Origin: Sporosarcina sp. P32b
Lineage (GTDB): Bacteria > Bacillota > Bacilli > Bacillales_A > Planococcaceae
Reading direction: 5' to 3'
Length of the DNA stretch: 34,022 bases
NCBI RefSeq assembly: GCF_002743335.1
Contig: NZ_PDZB01000028.1
Coordinates: forward strand, 1-34,022
The notes beneath the pieces are model-generated. The model searched no databases. It saw only the letters and a list, made by a program, of their open reading frames with translations, and was not told where the DNA came from. A program made the translations under genes and the position numbers. Below are positions 8,366 through 17,702 of this stretch, piece after piece. Position 1 is the stretch's first letter. Each line of letters begins with the position of its first letter.

Positions 8366-8408
8366 GGTACCTGTGCGTGAAACATTCTCGATTGTTCCTC
8401 ACACCATG
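8366..8408 (+). repeat. Repeat A, degenerate short copy
   Basis: GGTACCTGTGCGTGAAAC is followed by a decayed right arm (CCTCACACCATG). It ends 2-3 bp from the stop of the DUF1835-type gene. Confidence 0.7.
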
Positions 8409-8409
8409 T

Positions 8410-9417
8410 TTAAATATTAGGTATAGTATCCTTCCCTTCTATTACTCGTATCTCATATTTCCGCCAGTCTCCAATATCCCCTCTGGACGCGAGCTCCCCG
8501 TTCCGAATCAGTTCCTTCACACGGTACTCAATCCATCCATCACCCGTATACTGCTCCAATTCACCGTATACGTGTCCAATGAGACGAAGTACGTTGTAAT
8601 ATTCACCAGGATATTCGGACTGTAACTGACGTGCAGAATCCATGATGAACGTATCGTGGCGATCTTCATCTGAGCTCCACAGTTCGTCGTATTCCCAAGT
8701 GCGCAAGTAAGACCCATCATACATAAGTGATTCGCCTTCCTGTTCGATTGCTGCGCGTCGGGCTGGGTTCCATTTCCACGGTTCATAATGCGCGTAAAAT
8801 TCGAGTAGCTGTTCAGGCGACAGTTCATTGGAACGAAGGATGTGAATCTCTTCGCTATGCCCCCCGGTTCTGTACAGGGATTCATACGCTTTGGTCATGT
8901 TGAGTTCGCTAATTTCATTTGGCTGGCCGCTTAGGAGGTAGGTGGCAAATCGCAGGCCAGTTTGCTCTGCTGCGTTATTACCCGCCCAGAGGATAATTGG
9001 TAAGTGTTGCGGGACGCTTTTGATTTCCTGTACCGCACTACGGAATTCGTTCTCTTGTTCTTGAATGTCACCGCGGAGATGTTCTTGAAGCCAACAAAAT
9101 CGGTTCTTGATTCCCTCATCTGTATGGAGTGATTCCACCGGACCGATGGATAGGATGTCCGGAATCGATATGATGTGCTCGGTTGACTTTAGAGGCTCTT
9201 TACGGAATGCGTGACGTAGAGATTGCGCAAACGCACGATCGAAAACGATGTGGATTGTCTGCAAGCGGGTTTCATTTGCAGCGAGCAGCGACCGCGTTAT
9301 CTTCGCAAGCGCTTCATCGTCTAGTCGATCTGCTTGAATGAACAGCTGATCGACAATGGTTTTCGCTTGTTGCGGAGTGAATGGTTTAATCGGCTGATGC
9401 TTTTTATTCATTTGCAT
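8410..9417 (-). CDS. DUF1835/DUF3658-type protein
   Basis: This 335-residue cytoplasmic protein resembles the DUF1835 domain family. IHIVFDRAFAQSLRHAF starts the domain at about residue 56, and a C-terminal DUF3658-like part includes YDELWSSDEDRHD. DUF1835 proteins are common in Bacilli and have no established function. The start is ATG at 9417 with AAAGGAG just upstream; a second ATG at 9411 has better spacing and is equally possible. No partner gene is nearby. Repeat A abuts its 3' end. Confidence 0.75.
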   Translation of the reverse strand: MQMNKKHQPIKPFTPQQAKTIVDQLFIQADRLDDEALAKITRSLLAANETRLQTIHIVFDRAFAQSLRHAFRKEPLKSTEHIISIPDILSIGPVESLHTDEGIKNRFCWLQEHLRGDIQEQENEFRSAVQEIKSVPQHLPIILWAGNNAAEQTGLRFATYLLSGQPNEISELNMTKAYESLYRTGGHSEEIHILRSNELSPEQLLEFYAHYEPWKWNPARRAAIEQEGESLMYDGSYLRTWEYDELWSSDEDRHDTFIMDSARQLQSEYPGEYYNVLRLIGHVYGELEQYTGDGWIEYRVKELIRNGELASRGDIGDWRKYEIRVIEGKDTIPNI

Positions 9418-9529
9418 TGCACTCCTTTTGGATGTTTTTTAAAATTCAAAAGCTTATGATGTGGAAATTTATAAAAATATGCGTGCAAGATATTTTCCTA
9501 TTTGTTTCTCAAATAAATACTATCTTGTC

Positions 9530-11149
9530 TTACGGCTGATGCCCATCTGTCTTTTGAATTATAATTCGTTTTTGTAATTCCTGACTTATTTTTTCAGCGC
9601 GTTTATCGAAAAAAGCCACATAATCATTATCCCAAATACCGTATGTACTTAGATCATCTATTAGATGTGTTTTCATAGCTGTATTCAGGTCTATATTTTG
9701 TCTCTCAAACGTCTTCATATAATCCGACGGTGCTTTCGCCCTTATTATATGTTTATTTAAGAAGTCGTCAACAATTGTTATATTCACAATATGATTGATG
9801 TAAAACTCTTCTTCACCTTTCTTTTTCAAGTAAGCACGTGGAAAAAAGTGGTGATAGTTTCGGCTGTTTGCCTGCTTAAGCCAATCGTTACTAATTCTCA
9901 CAATAGAATTATCGTTAAAAGATTTAGGCTCTTGGTAAGCCATTAAACATAAAATCGCTTTAATAAAACTTCGGCTAGTGCTAAACCATCCATTATTGAT
10001 CACCATTTCTTTACTTGTATCTACTTGAACCTCGTATTTCGGCAATTGTTTTTTTAAGATAAGCTCAATTCTTTTAATATCTTGAGCTAATTTCGTCTCT
10101 ACTGAACTCGAGTATCTACCAGTCAAGGAAGTCCGCCAAAAGAAATCATCCAAATACAATTTCATTTCGTCAATTGGTTTATTGGGATGATGATAGAAAA
10201 AATACGCAAAAGGAATAATTAATGAATTGTATGGCAGTATTTTTGATACTGGAATACGATAATAGTTTCTAAAGTACTCCACAGTTTTTTCAATTGCATC
10301 AATAGCTTTTGGCCACATTGAAATAAAAGCAGCTTTGTTTAGTTTTAATATATTTTTCCGCGCACATTCCCCATCAAGTAGAATGGAGACCGTTTGTAAA
10401 ACGGTACTATCTGAAATTGTTTCATAACCAACTTGCTCAAGTTTTTCAGTAAGTTCAACATACTTCTCAGATAAATCAAAGTCCAATGAATCATCAAATG
10501 TCTTGGCAACCATTATTTCAAAGACTGATAGACTTTTCCCACCAACATTTAGCCTAGTGAATACCTCTGTTGCTATATCAATGGAAGAATTACGCATTAG
10601 TATGGTTGAAAACCTGTATGTAGTTAAACGTTCTTTATAGTCCTCCAATTTTTGATGTAATTCCTGCGGATAGGCAGCTAATACTGATAGTCCGCCACTA
10701 ATTAAATTCTTTAATGAAATAACTTCCGAGAGTTTACGATTCTCTATGTTTGTTATGATTAGTGGATTATCTTCATCTGCAATCAAATCTATATATAGTT
10801 GAGAAAAATCATCTACACCATTTTTTCTATTAATTTTCAATCCTTTTAAACTTGCGTATAAACTAGTCATTCTCTGTTGACCATCTAAAACATATTGAGA
10901 TAAGGAACCTGAAGGTGTATCGGGTAAACTTGTGCCGCCTATATTCCGTACAGATCGCAAAACTTCATCAGATTCCCAAAGAATGAACGTTCCAATTGGA
11001 TACCCTTTAATAATACTATCTAGTAAATTGGCGGACTGTTCCAAAGACCAAACAAAGTCACGCTGAAATTGAGGGATTTTAATTATCCCTTTATCAATAT
11101 CGTTTATTAATATTGAGAATGTTACTGATTGTGGCTCTGGCTGATACAT
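9530..11149 (-). CDS. DUF262/DUF1524-type protein (GmrSD-like)
   Basis: This is a 539-residue protein when started at the ATG at 11149, which has GGAGG 10 bp upstream; the longer GTG start at 11170 would contain that site. The N-terminal DUF262 domain (about 10-300) has the ParB/Srx-like core motif DGQQR at 89-93. The C-terminus has HHFFPRAYL at about 433, followed by a VNITIVDDFLN segment, a His-Me/HNH-like arrangement of the DUF1524 kind. The same pair forms the type IV modification-dependent restriction enzyme GmrSD, which cuts glucosylated phage DNA, so a defence role is plausible but unproven. It stands alone and is AT-rich compared with neighbouring housekeeping genes. Confidence 0.8.
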   Translation of the reverse strand: MYQPEPQSVTFSILINDIDKGIIKIPQFQRDFVWSLEQSANLLDSIIKGYPIGTFILWESDEVLRSVRNIGGTSLPDTPSGSLSQYVLDGQQRMTSLYASLKGLKINRKNGVDDFSQLYIDLIADEDNPLIITNIENRKLSEVISLKNLISGGLSVLAAYPQELHQKLEDYKERLTTYRFSTILMRNSSIDIATEVFTRLNVGGKSLSVFEIMVAKTFDDSLDFDLSEKYVELTEKLEQVGYETISDSTVLQTVSILLDGECARKNILKLNKAAFISMWPKAIDAIEKTVEYFRNYYRIPVSKILPYNSLIIPFAYFFYHHPNKPIDEMKLYLDDFFWRTSLTGRYSSSVETKLAQDIKRIELILKKQLPKYEVQVDTSKEMVINNGWFSTSRSFIKAILCLMAYQEPKSFNDNSIVRISNDWLKQANSRNYHHFFPRAYLKKKGEEEFYINHIVNITIVDDFLNKHIIRAKAPSDYMKTFERQNIDLNTAMKTHLIDDLSTYGIWDNDYVAFFDKRAEKISQELQKRIIIQKTDGHQP

Positions 11150-11170
11150 ATTAGAGATACCTCCGTTCAC

Positions 11171-11661
11171 TTTATTAAAAAACCTCTATATAAAATTTCC
11201 ATGATTATGTAAACACTTCAGTTTGTTTCTTGTACAAATATCTTTTTCACATTAGAATTATCAATAAGCTAAAGGAACTGAAAAGTCTGTACTAGATTAT
11301 ATCCTCTTACTGTAAAATATCTGTCTGCGACACTTTCATAGATGGTTTATCTACCTATATTTATGCACTTTTCCCGACTATAGACGTAGGTTATTGTATA
11401 TAGTTTCATTTTATATTAATGAAAAAAACAAAAAACGATAGAGCAACTGAATTTACAGTTTCGCTATGGTCTTGATTAATAGGTATCCTAGTCATTAACA
11501 GATCCCCTTCATGAAACTTCCTACATTCATTTCGAATTACCACATACGTATTTCAACTTTTTAAAACACCCTGTATCCTTTTCAAGCAATACTCTCTATA
11601 TGAAGTATGAGGAGCACTAAATGAATACGCCTACAACACTTTACTCTAGGGGGACCACCAC
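11171..11661. other. Intergenic stretch with an orphan terminator
   Basis: No convincing gene is seen in 490 bp. The only clear structure is the terminator at 11422-11468. The rest is AT-rich, holds the promoter regions of the flanking divergent genes, and may include a faint Repeat A remnant near 11508-11530. Confidence 0.5.
11422..11468 (-). terminator. Orphan intrinsic terminator
   Basis: On the minus strand an ATAGCGAAACTG/CAGTTGCTCTAT stem with an AATTTA-type loop is followed by TTTTTTGTTTTTTT. No minus-strand gene ends here, so it either protects the DUF262 gene from read-through or marks a lost gene. Confidence 0.75.
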
Positions 11662-12492
11662 ATGAAATTATTAATTAACGAAGATCCGATTCCATTATTA
11701 CCTTCACTCGCAATGAAAGTAGGACTGAATGCTGCGCTATTCTTGCAACAACTTCACTACCGTTTGAACATTTCAAAAAACATCCGTGAAGGTCATAAAT
11801 GGGTGTTTAATACATACGACGACTGGATGGAAGAATTTCCGTTTTGGTCGTTAAACACGATTAAACGGATCACGTACGACTTAGAGCAAAAAGGTTATTT
11901 GATTTCCACTTCCAAGCACAATAAGATGAAAATCGACAACACCAAATGGTACCGAATCGATTATGAAAAGCTGCCATTTTCGTATACGCCAAATGAGATA
12001 ACAGCCGACCCAAAACCGGACACTCCACCAGCTCAACATGAAACGTCAATCAACTCACAATTGGACGCTGTGCAAACCCACACTGGTACGACGGCGTATC
12101 CCACTATGGGACGGCCTATAACCAAAGAACTTAAGAAGAACAATAATAAAACCATTGTCGAGAAGAATCTCGACGTCGCACATTCTGTGATACAGTACTT
12201 GAATGACAAAACCGGAAAACATTTCAAAGCGGAGTCCGCTGCTACCCGTAAATTCATCAACGGTCGAATCAAAGAAGGCTACACACAGGAAGACTTCATC
12301 CGTGTCATCGACTTAAAGACCAAGCAGTGGTTGAACCTTCGTGAATTCAATGCGTTCCTTAGACCCTCTACTTTGTTTAACGCAACAAACTTCGAAAACT
12401 ATGTCAATGAGCTGGTTGTAGCAAGGGAACCGGAAAAAGAACTATACATTCCACCAGTTCTCGATTTTAATAGTGGTGAGGGATTAATCTAA
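11662..12492 (+). CDS. Phage replication-type protein (phg_TIGR02220 C-terminal domain)
   Basis: This 276-residue protein has an N-terminal winged-helix region (about 1-110), a Pro/Thr-rich linker (about 115-165) and a C-terminal domain (about 170-250) with the pattern VIQYLNDKTGKHF...FLRPSTLF typical of conserved phage C-terminal replication proteins. In prophages it would recruit a helicase or loader to the phage origin. No DnaC-like loader, SSB, integrase or other phage gene is nearby, so it is a solitary remnant or domesticated gene. Start ATG with GGGGGA upstream. A hairpin with a T-rich tail at 12552-12600 ends it. It is the only plus-strand gene between 8.2 kb and the end of the window. 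Confidence 0.8.
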   Translation: MKLLINEDPIPLLPSLAMKVGLNAALFLQQLHYRLNISKNIREGHKWVFNTYDDWMEEFPFWSLNTIKRITYDLEQKGYLISTSKHNKMKIDNTKWYRIDYEKLPFSYTPNEITADPKPDTPPAQHETSINSQLDAVQTHTGTTAYPTMGRPITKELKKNNNKTIVEKNLDVAHSVIQYLNDKTGKHFKAESAATRKFINGRIKEGYTQEDFIRVIDLKTKQWLNLREFNAFLRPSTLFNATNFENYVNELVVAREPEKELYIPPVLDFNSGEGLI

Positions 12493-12551
12493 GGTAATTA
12501 ACTATTGAAGTAGAGGAGAAATGATCTTGAACATATTTTAAGACATGAAAA

Positions 12552-12595
12552 AGCACCTCTTGAAATGGATACACTGATTGTATCAAGAAGGTGCT
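12552..12595 (+). terminator. Terminator/Repeat C, copy 1
   Basis: A long hairpin AGCACCT...AGGTGCT has an inner GATACA/TGTATC stem. It is followed by CATTTTAATTT and lies 60 bp after the phage replication gene. A close relative occurs at 33786-33825, so the hairpin is itself a repeated sequence. The rest of the gap to 12783 shows nothing clear apart from a faint Repeat B arm at about 12765-12780. Confidence 0.7.
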
Positions 12596-12783
12596 GCATT
12601 TTAATTTATTAATAGGAGCTTTACTGTTGTTCATTGATCGACACTTCTGGAACGTAGTGGAAAGTATTCCGTAAAATCTAGCACCCCATAATATGTATTG
12701 CAAAGAGCTATATGTCTCTCCACTATTTCCTCATGACAATGATCCGAATGGTGTGAAATTTTTGTCTAGACCTGTTACCTTCT

Positions 12784-13524
12784 TTAAACTCTCGTAATCT
12801 TCAAAACTCCGCTCAGCAGATTGAAGATCGCTACGAGCAAGATGCCGTCTACCAGCTTGGTGAAAAATAGCTGAAAGGTATGGAAGTACGATAACGTTGT
12901 GTTTCTATTGACCAGACTGATTAATTTGGAATACCCAGCATCACTGACAGGTAGCGTGTTCGTTAACATCAGACTTAAATAAAAAGATTCAAATTTGCTC
13001 CCGATTTCGATATCCAATACACTTTTGAAAAACAAATCGTATCCAAATCCGAACACCATGCTAGGACCTACTAATGTAAGGAGCATCGCACTGAACAGTA
13101 TCGACACAAACTTGATTTTATTCAGCAGGCTGTCACTTCCGCTAAACCTTTTCCCCTCTGAAATAATCGTCACTATATTCCTGATGATTACATACAAACT
13201 CACTAGCGGAAGAGCCCAGCAAATTGCTATAATCACCCCTTTAGAATAGTGGACTTCAAAATTAATCAATGCTCCCAAAAACATATAAATAAGAAGAAAC
13301 ATACTAAATAATTCAATCCAAGGTAGTAGCACTTTTATGCCCAGTCTTTCGGCAAAATCGTGCTGAATATCTTTTTTCAATTGTCTTTTTAACCAGACAT
13401 AAACTAACAGTAAAAACAGTATGACCAGACACAATACAAATGAAAATTTCAGCAGCTGGGAAAGCGGGTACGAAAACACTATCAGAATTAAGAACAATAA
13501 TTTTACGAAGTAATTTGAAAACAT
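12784..13524 (-). CDS. Polytopic membrane protein, function unknown
   Basis: This 246-residue protein has about six hydrophobic segments (roughly 5-22, 26-45, 66-90, 96-116, 135-160 and 222-242). A basic cytoplasmic stretch after the second segment (WLKRQLKKDIQHDF) suggests positive-inside orientation. No signature motif is recognised. Start ATG with GGGGGAAG upstream. The stop lies a few bases from a faint Repeat B-like arm (GACCTGTTACC). It may share a transcription unit with the next membrane-protein gene upstream, 143 bp away, but no terminator or coupling decides this. Confidence 0.7.
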   Translation of the reverse strand: MFSNYFVKLLFLILIVFSYPLSQLLKFSFVLCLVILFLLLVYVWLKRQLKKDIQHDFAERLGIKVLLPWIELFSMFLLIYMFLGALINFEVHYSKGVIIAICWALPLVSLYVIIRNIVTIISEGKRFSGSDSLLNKIKFVSILFSAMLLTLVGPSMVFGFGYDLFFKSVLDIEIGSKFESFYLSLMLTNTLPVSDAGYSKLISLVNRNTTLSYFHTFQLFFTKLVDGILLVAIFNLLSGVLKITRV

Positions 13525-13666
13525 TTCTTCCCCCTTAAACCTGTCGATTATTTATGTATTATGGATACACTGTTTTAAATAAAAGTACAATATAGATATT
13601 AGGTCCGAACATGAATTTAATACGTTTCAAATTTCCGCACGATTTACTTTTGGACTTGACACCTCG

Positions 13667-14422
13667 CTAACAATTCCTTTCTGGTTCATCACTACTCAAT
13701 CTCTGAATATCCTCATAGTTTTTCACCACTGCACCAAGCACCAGCAACCCTAATACCGCGATTGCGATCAGCCAGCCCCCTACAGTAATCCAGTTGAAGA
13801 ACCCGAATACAGCTCCTGCTACCAAAAGTACAACCGTGATCACGAACCATCGTATCTTCCAGCCATACAACCATGTGAGCAACGACATATTCTTCGGCGG
13901 ATCGCACAGCTCTTCATAGAACTTCACATGATGCAGCCGCTCTTCCGAATAAAATAAGTACTGACCATCCTTCGCCTGCAGCAGGAATATATGCTTATTC
14001 ACTTTCTTCACAATCTCTAGCGGCTCTTCATCCACTATATGAAATGATGTCTTCACACTGACCATGGAAAAGAAGCCATACACGATGAACAGCAGCAAAA
14101 ACACAAAGATCCCCGCAAGAGAGTACGACTGCCCAGCCAGCAGTTCCCAGGATACCCCTGCAAGCGGATCCTTCCCTCCTTCTTTCATCCCGCTCACACC
14201 GCCAACCACCAGCATGAACAGAGCTGTTCCAGTCAAAGCGGACAGGATCAGCCATTGTGCAAAATACACATTGAATCGCTCACTCACCGTTAAACGTAAT
14301 TTTTCAATGGGCCTCATATTATACGAATTGAGCGCAATGCGAAAAAAAGGGACCAAAGTGATAATAAGCAGTGCCACTGCCCTCCACGGCCCCTGAATAT
14401 ATTCGATTACCTGCACATTCAT
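13667..14422 (-). CDS. Membrane protein, function unknown
   Basis: This 251-residue protein has transmembrane segments near 15-33, 52-75, 95-118, 190-208 and 213-232. A soluble stretch of about 70 residues lies between the third and fourth segments (KTSFHIVDEEPLEIVKKVNK and following), with a beta-rich appearance. No family is recognised. The ATG at 14422 follows AGGAGTGG. It lies between the NERD gene (upstream, separated by a Repeat A copy) and the other membrane-protein gene (downstream). Confidence 0.7.
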   Translation of the reverse strand: MNVQVIEYIQGPWRAVALLIITLVPFFRIALNSYNMRPIEKLRLTVSERFNVYFAQWLILSALTGTALFMLVVGGVSGMKEGGKDPLAGVSWELLAGQSYSLAGIFVFLLLFIVYGFFSMVSVKTSFHIVDEEPLEIVKKVNKHIFLLQAKDGQYLFYSEERLHHVKFYEELCDPPKNMSLLTWLYGWKIRWFVITVVLLVAGAVFGFFNWITVGGWLIAIAVLGLLVLGAVVKNYEDIQRLSSDEPERNC

Positions 14423-14488
14423 CCACTCCTCATTACCGCGTATAGGTTTATACTACCATGAATACGAGATAAGTAGATATGGATTAAA

Positions 14489-14550
14489 GGTACGTGTGGA
14501 TGAAATCTTCGTGATTGTTTAAACATTCATGTTTGCTTCATACCATAATG
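14489..14550 (+). repeat. Repeat A, diverged copy
   Basis: GGTACGTGTGGATGAAA, TGTTTAAACATTCATGTTTG and a weak right arm CATACCAT. It lies about 40 bp beyond the stop of the NERD gene. Confidence 0.75.
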
Positions 14551-14593
14551 TTATTTTCCTACAACTACTTCCTTCACTGTCTCTGCCACTCTT

Positions 14594-15301
14594 CTACTTC
14601 ACTTTCTTGCCCGGTCTGGCGTTATTCTTCATCCGTACCTGTTGTAAGTGCGTTTTCCTGATCGTCTTCTTTTCCTCTTTCGGAAGATTTACAAGCTGAT
14701 TCAAGTTACTAATTATGGCATTTATCTGATTGTCAGTGAGCCGCGGTCTATCGTCTTGCTTGATTGCTTTCACCAATCCACGATAGTGAACAACATCAGC
14801 TGACCGGAACGGTTCTTTGAATTTGAATTCGACTTCATTAGAGAAAGCGATGATGGAGCATGCAGGCAGGTTGGGCAAGTTCAGACGGCTTTTGAGCGCT
14901 TCTATGTGACCATAGTTCTGCCGTATCGGATTATAGAATTTCTGTTTGTTTTTATAGATGACCTGCGTCCAGTATTTCTGATGTTCACTGCCGAATATCC
15001 ATCCTTTATAATGTTTTGTTTCGATGACGTGCAGACCATATTTGGAGACGACTACGTGGTCGATCTGCGTCAATCCGTACTGCGCGTCCTCTACGTAGAG
15101 ATCATGATAGGCACGGTACTCTTCGCCAAGTTTTTCAAGCCGTTTCCGTACGGTTCGCTCACCGACAGCACCGCGCCATTTCGGCAGCTGCAACTGAACG
15201 ACAGTTGTAAGAACCACCATGGCCACCAGAAACCAGAAGGCTTTCAATGTCAGGATATATAATAGGGTGGCAAAAAATAACTCCATATTGTATTCGCTCA
15301 C
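14594..15301 (-). CDS. Membrane-anchored NERD-domain protein
   Basis: This 235-residue protein has one N-terminal transmembrane segment (about 8-37) followed by a nuclease-related (NERD) domain at about 43-160. The expected NERD pattern is visible: GERTV near 46, QIDHVVVSKYGLHVIETKHY with its Asp and Glu-x-Lys residues, and GWIFG. NERD shares the restriction-endonuclease-like core, and the Asp/Glu/Lys set is complete, so nuclease activity is possible but not demonstrated for most members. The C-terminal tail is Lys/Arg-rich. The start is either GTG at 15301 or ATG at 15286 (MELFFATLLY); the ribosome binding site is weak for both. Confidence 0.82.
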   Translation of the reverse strand: MSEYNMELFFATLLYILTLKAFWFLVAMVVLTTVVQLQLPKWRGAVGERTVRKRLEKLGEEYRAYHDLYVEDAQYGLTQIDHVVVSKYGLHVIETKHYKGWIFGSEHQKYWTQVIYKNKQKFYNPIRQNYGHIEALKSRLNLPNLPACSIIAFSNEVEFKFKEPFRSADVVHYRGLVKAIKQDDRPRLTDNQINAIISNLNQLVNLPKEEKKTIRKTHLQQVRMKNNARPGKKVK

Positions 15302-15384
15302 TTTCTACAACTAATCTATTTACTATATACTTCCATATTATCGAAATATCAGAAAAAAGTCACGATACTCTAGCTAACAAAAAA

Positions 15385-15448
15385 AGTACCTGTGCATGAA
15401 ACTTCCATGATTGTTTAAAAAATCACGTTTGTTTCTCACACAGGCACC
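15385..15448 (+). repeat. Repeat A, full copy
   Basis: Close to consensus. It ends 15 bp from the stop codon of the class A PBP gene, at its 3' side. Confidence 0.93.
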
Positions 15449-15463
15449 TTATTTACTTTGCCT

Positions 15464-17524
15464 TTATTCCTCTTTATCTGTAAACCATTTCCGTCCCCAC
15501 TCTTCAATCCCTTCCCAAAACTCTTTTTTCTTCTCGTCCTTCTCTTTTTTCTTCTCTTTCTTTTCTCTTTCTTCCTTCGTCTTTTTCTTCTGCTTCTTCA
15601 GCTCTTTGATTTCTTCATCAATTAACGACAAATCAAATTCCTTTGCTGTTAATTCGCTAGCTGATTTTGAAACAACTTGTGCGAAAATGGGTGGTGCAGT
15701 AAAGCTGCTAGTAGATGTTAAATAATGGTCGGCGTCTGTTTTATCATATCCAAGCCATACCGCACCGGCAATGTCCGGTGTATAGCCAACGAACCAATGA
15801 TCTTTTGAACCGTCCACTCCTTCAATCGGGAGCTGTGTGGTGCCCGTCTTTCCCGCCACGTCCACACCGGAAACTTGTGCTTTTTTGGCAGTGCCTTCAT
15901 TTACAGCCCCTTGCAGCATATAGGTCATTTGCTGGGCAACTTCCGCATCTGTCACTTGTACAGACTCACCCTGCCACTTCCCAAGCACTTTTCCTTCCGA
16001 ATCTTTAATTTCGGTGATCGCATGCGCTTCCTCCATCACTCCGTCATTCGCAAACGCAGAAAACGCTTGAGCCATCCGCAAAGGAGAAGTACCTTTGTCC
16101 ATTCCTCCCAACGCTAATCCAAGTGCACGGTCATTTTTTTCTAATGGAATTCCAAACCGTTCAACAGCCTGCACTCCATTTTTGATGCCGATCTCATCCA
16201 ATAGCCAAACGGGAGGGATATTATACGATTGTGCGAGTGCATCGTACATCGTCACGTTCCCTCTATATGTCTGATCAAAGTTTTTCGGAGAGTACCCATC
16301 CATATCTATCGGTTCATCCACAAGCAAATCCGACATATGGTACCCTTGCTCAAGTGCCGGCGTATAGACGGCAAGCGGCTTTAACGCAGATCCAGGCTGC
16401 CGTATGAGGTCAGTCGCATTATTGAAGCGTCCCTGCGTATATTCTCCTCTTCCACCGACTAACGCTAGGATTCCACCTGTTTTAGGGTTCAAGAAAACAG
16501 AGGCACTCTGCAAAAGCTGATCTGGCGTGCTCTTAGGAAAATATCTATCATCCGCATATACGTCTTCTAGCGCATTTTGGACCGTCGGATTGATTTCTGT
16601 CGTAATATGCAACCCGCCGGACAGCACTTCATTTCTCGTCAAATCGTACATAGTGACCGCCTCGTCCACTACACGGTCGATATAATACGGATAGTTCACT
16701 TTATAATCTGGAACTGTCGATTCAGCCAATGCCAGTTTCTGCCCAACAGCTTCATCGTATTCTTGCTGACTGCTATACTGTTCACTCAGCATCAACGACA
16801 ACACGAGATTGCGCCGTTTCACCGACTTTTCTATATCTTTCGTAGGCGCTAAATGCGACGGTGCTTTAATGATGCCCGCAATTGTCGCAGATTCACTTAA
16901 CGTCAATTCGCTAACATCCTTACCGAAATAGGTCTGCGCTGCTCGTTGAACGCCCCATGCCCCGTCACCGAAATAGATTTGGTTCAGGTAACGTTCCATG
17001 ATTTCCTCTTTCGAATACACTCGTTCAATCTTCTTTGCGAGGATCAGTTCTTTGAATTTACGCGAATACGTACGCTCTTGCGTCAAAAATACATTTTTCG
17101 CAAGCTGCTGCGTAATCGTACTGCCCCCTGCCACGATTTTGCCTTTGAACGCGTTCTCGACTAAGGCGCGTCCCATCCTGAAATAATTAATGCCGTGATG
17201 TTTGTAGAATCGTTGATCTTCCACGGAGACGACTGCTTCGATCAACGTATTCGGAATTTGGTCGATCGATACACCTTCAATATTCGAATTCGAAACCTTA
17301 CTGATCACTTCACCGTCCGGATCGTAAATCACTGTCGATCTGGGTGCAGGTTCTTCGAGTTTACTTACGTCACTGAATGTGATGAAGACATTCAGTACGA
17401 GTAGTACGCTAAGAACGGCAAGCAGTGCACTGATCCATACGAAACGGATGATCTTGTTCTTCAGGCTTCTTTTCTTTTTAGGTGCTTTTTTATGTTGTAA
17501 TGCCTTATACTCGGATCTTTTCAT
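15464..17524 (-). CDS. Class A penicillin-binding protein (bifunctional transglycosylase/transpeptidase)
   Basis: This 686-residue peptidoglycan synthase polymerises lipid II and cross-links stem peptides outside the membrane. A basic cytoplasmic tail and one transmembrane segment (about 28-50) lead into the GT51 domain with [11 protein letters not shown] (catalytic Glu102) and [12 protein letters not shown]. The transpeptidase domain has SxxK in GSALKP (Ser379, Lys382), SYN in AQSYNIPP, and AGKTGTT. All active-site motifs are intact. It resembles the PbpF/PbpG group of Bacillus, but the paralogue cannot be fixed. The C-terminal tail (about 635-686) is an extreme Lys/Glu-rich helix rather than a globular domain. 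ATG with AGGTGAAA upstream. Repeat A copies lie at both its 3' and 5' sides. Confidence 0.95.
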   Translation of the reverse strand: MKRSEYKALQHKKAPKKKRSLKNKIIRFVWISALLAVLSVLLVLNVFITFSDVSKLEEPAPRSTVIYDPDGEVISKVSNSNIEGVSIDQIPNTLIEAVVSVEDQRFYKHHGINYFRMGRALVENAFKGKIVAGGSTITQQLAKNVFLTQERTYSRKFKELILAKKIERVYSKEEIMERYLNQIYFGDGAWGVQRAAQTYFGKDVSELTLSESATIAGIIKAPSHLAPTKDIEKSVKRRNLVLSLMLSEQYSSQQEYDEAVGQKLALAESTVPDYKVNYPYYIDRVVDEAVTMYDLTRNEVLSGGLHITTEINPTVQNALEDVYADDRYFPKSTPDQLLQSASVFLNPKTGGILALVGGRGEYTQGRFNNATDLIRQPGSALKPLAVYTPALEQGYHMSDLLVDEPIDMDGYSPKNFDQTYRGNVTMYDALAQSYNIPPVWLLDEIGIKNGVQAVERFGIPLEKNDRALGLALGGMDKGTSPLRMAQAFSAFANDGVMEEAHAITEIKDSEGKVLGKWQGESVQVTDAEVAQQMTYMLQGAVNEGTAKKAQVSGVDVAGKTGTTQLPIEGVDGSKDHWFVGYTPDIAGAVWLGYDKTDADHYLTSTSSFTAPPIFAQVVSKSASELTAKEFDLSLIDEEIKELKKQKKKTKEEREKKEKKKEKDEKKKEFWEGIEEWGRKWFTDKEE

Positions 17525-17652
17525 ATACGTTTCACCTGCTTTATGCTGCGAATTTTTATTGGTTCAGTACAGCATAAGTATTGACGATGGGGGTGTTTGA
17601 AGGTTGCGGATTTTGTCTGTTGGGGGATTTTGGTACGGATGTATGTAAAAAA

Positions 17653-17698
17653 AGTACCTGTGCATGAAACTTTCATGATTGTTTCCCGCACAGGTACC
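17653..17698 (+). repeat. Repeat A, short variant
   Basis: Both outer arms are intact (AGTACCTGTGCATGAAAC and CGCACAGGTACC), but about 18 bp of the centre are missing between two GTTT repeats, as expected from slippage. It ends 4 bp before the stop codon of the acyltransferase gene. Confidence 0.9.
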
Positions 17699-17702
17699 TT
17701 AT

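Noticed and set aside
8065..8385. Minus-strand open frame across the tRNA
   Set aside because: Overlaps the tRNA-Asn gene, the terminator and the deacetylase 3' end; no coding signal of its own.
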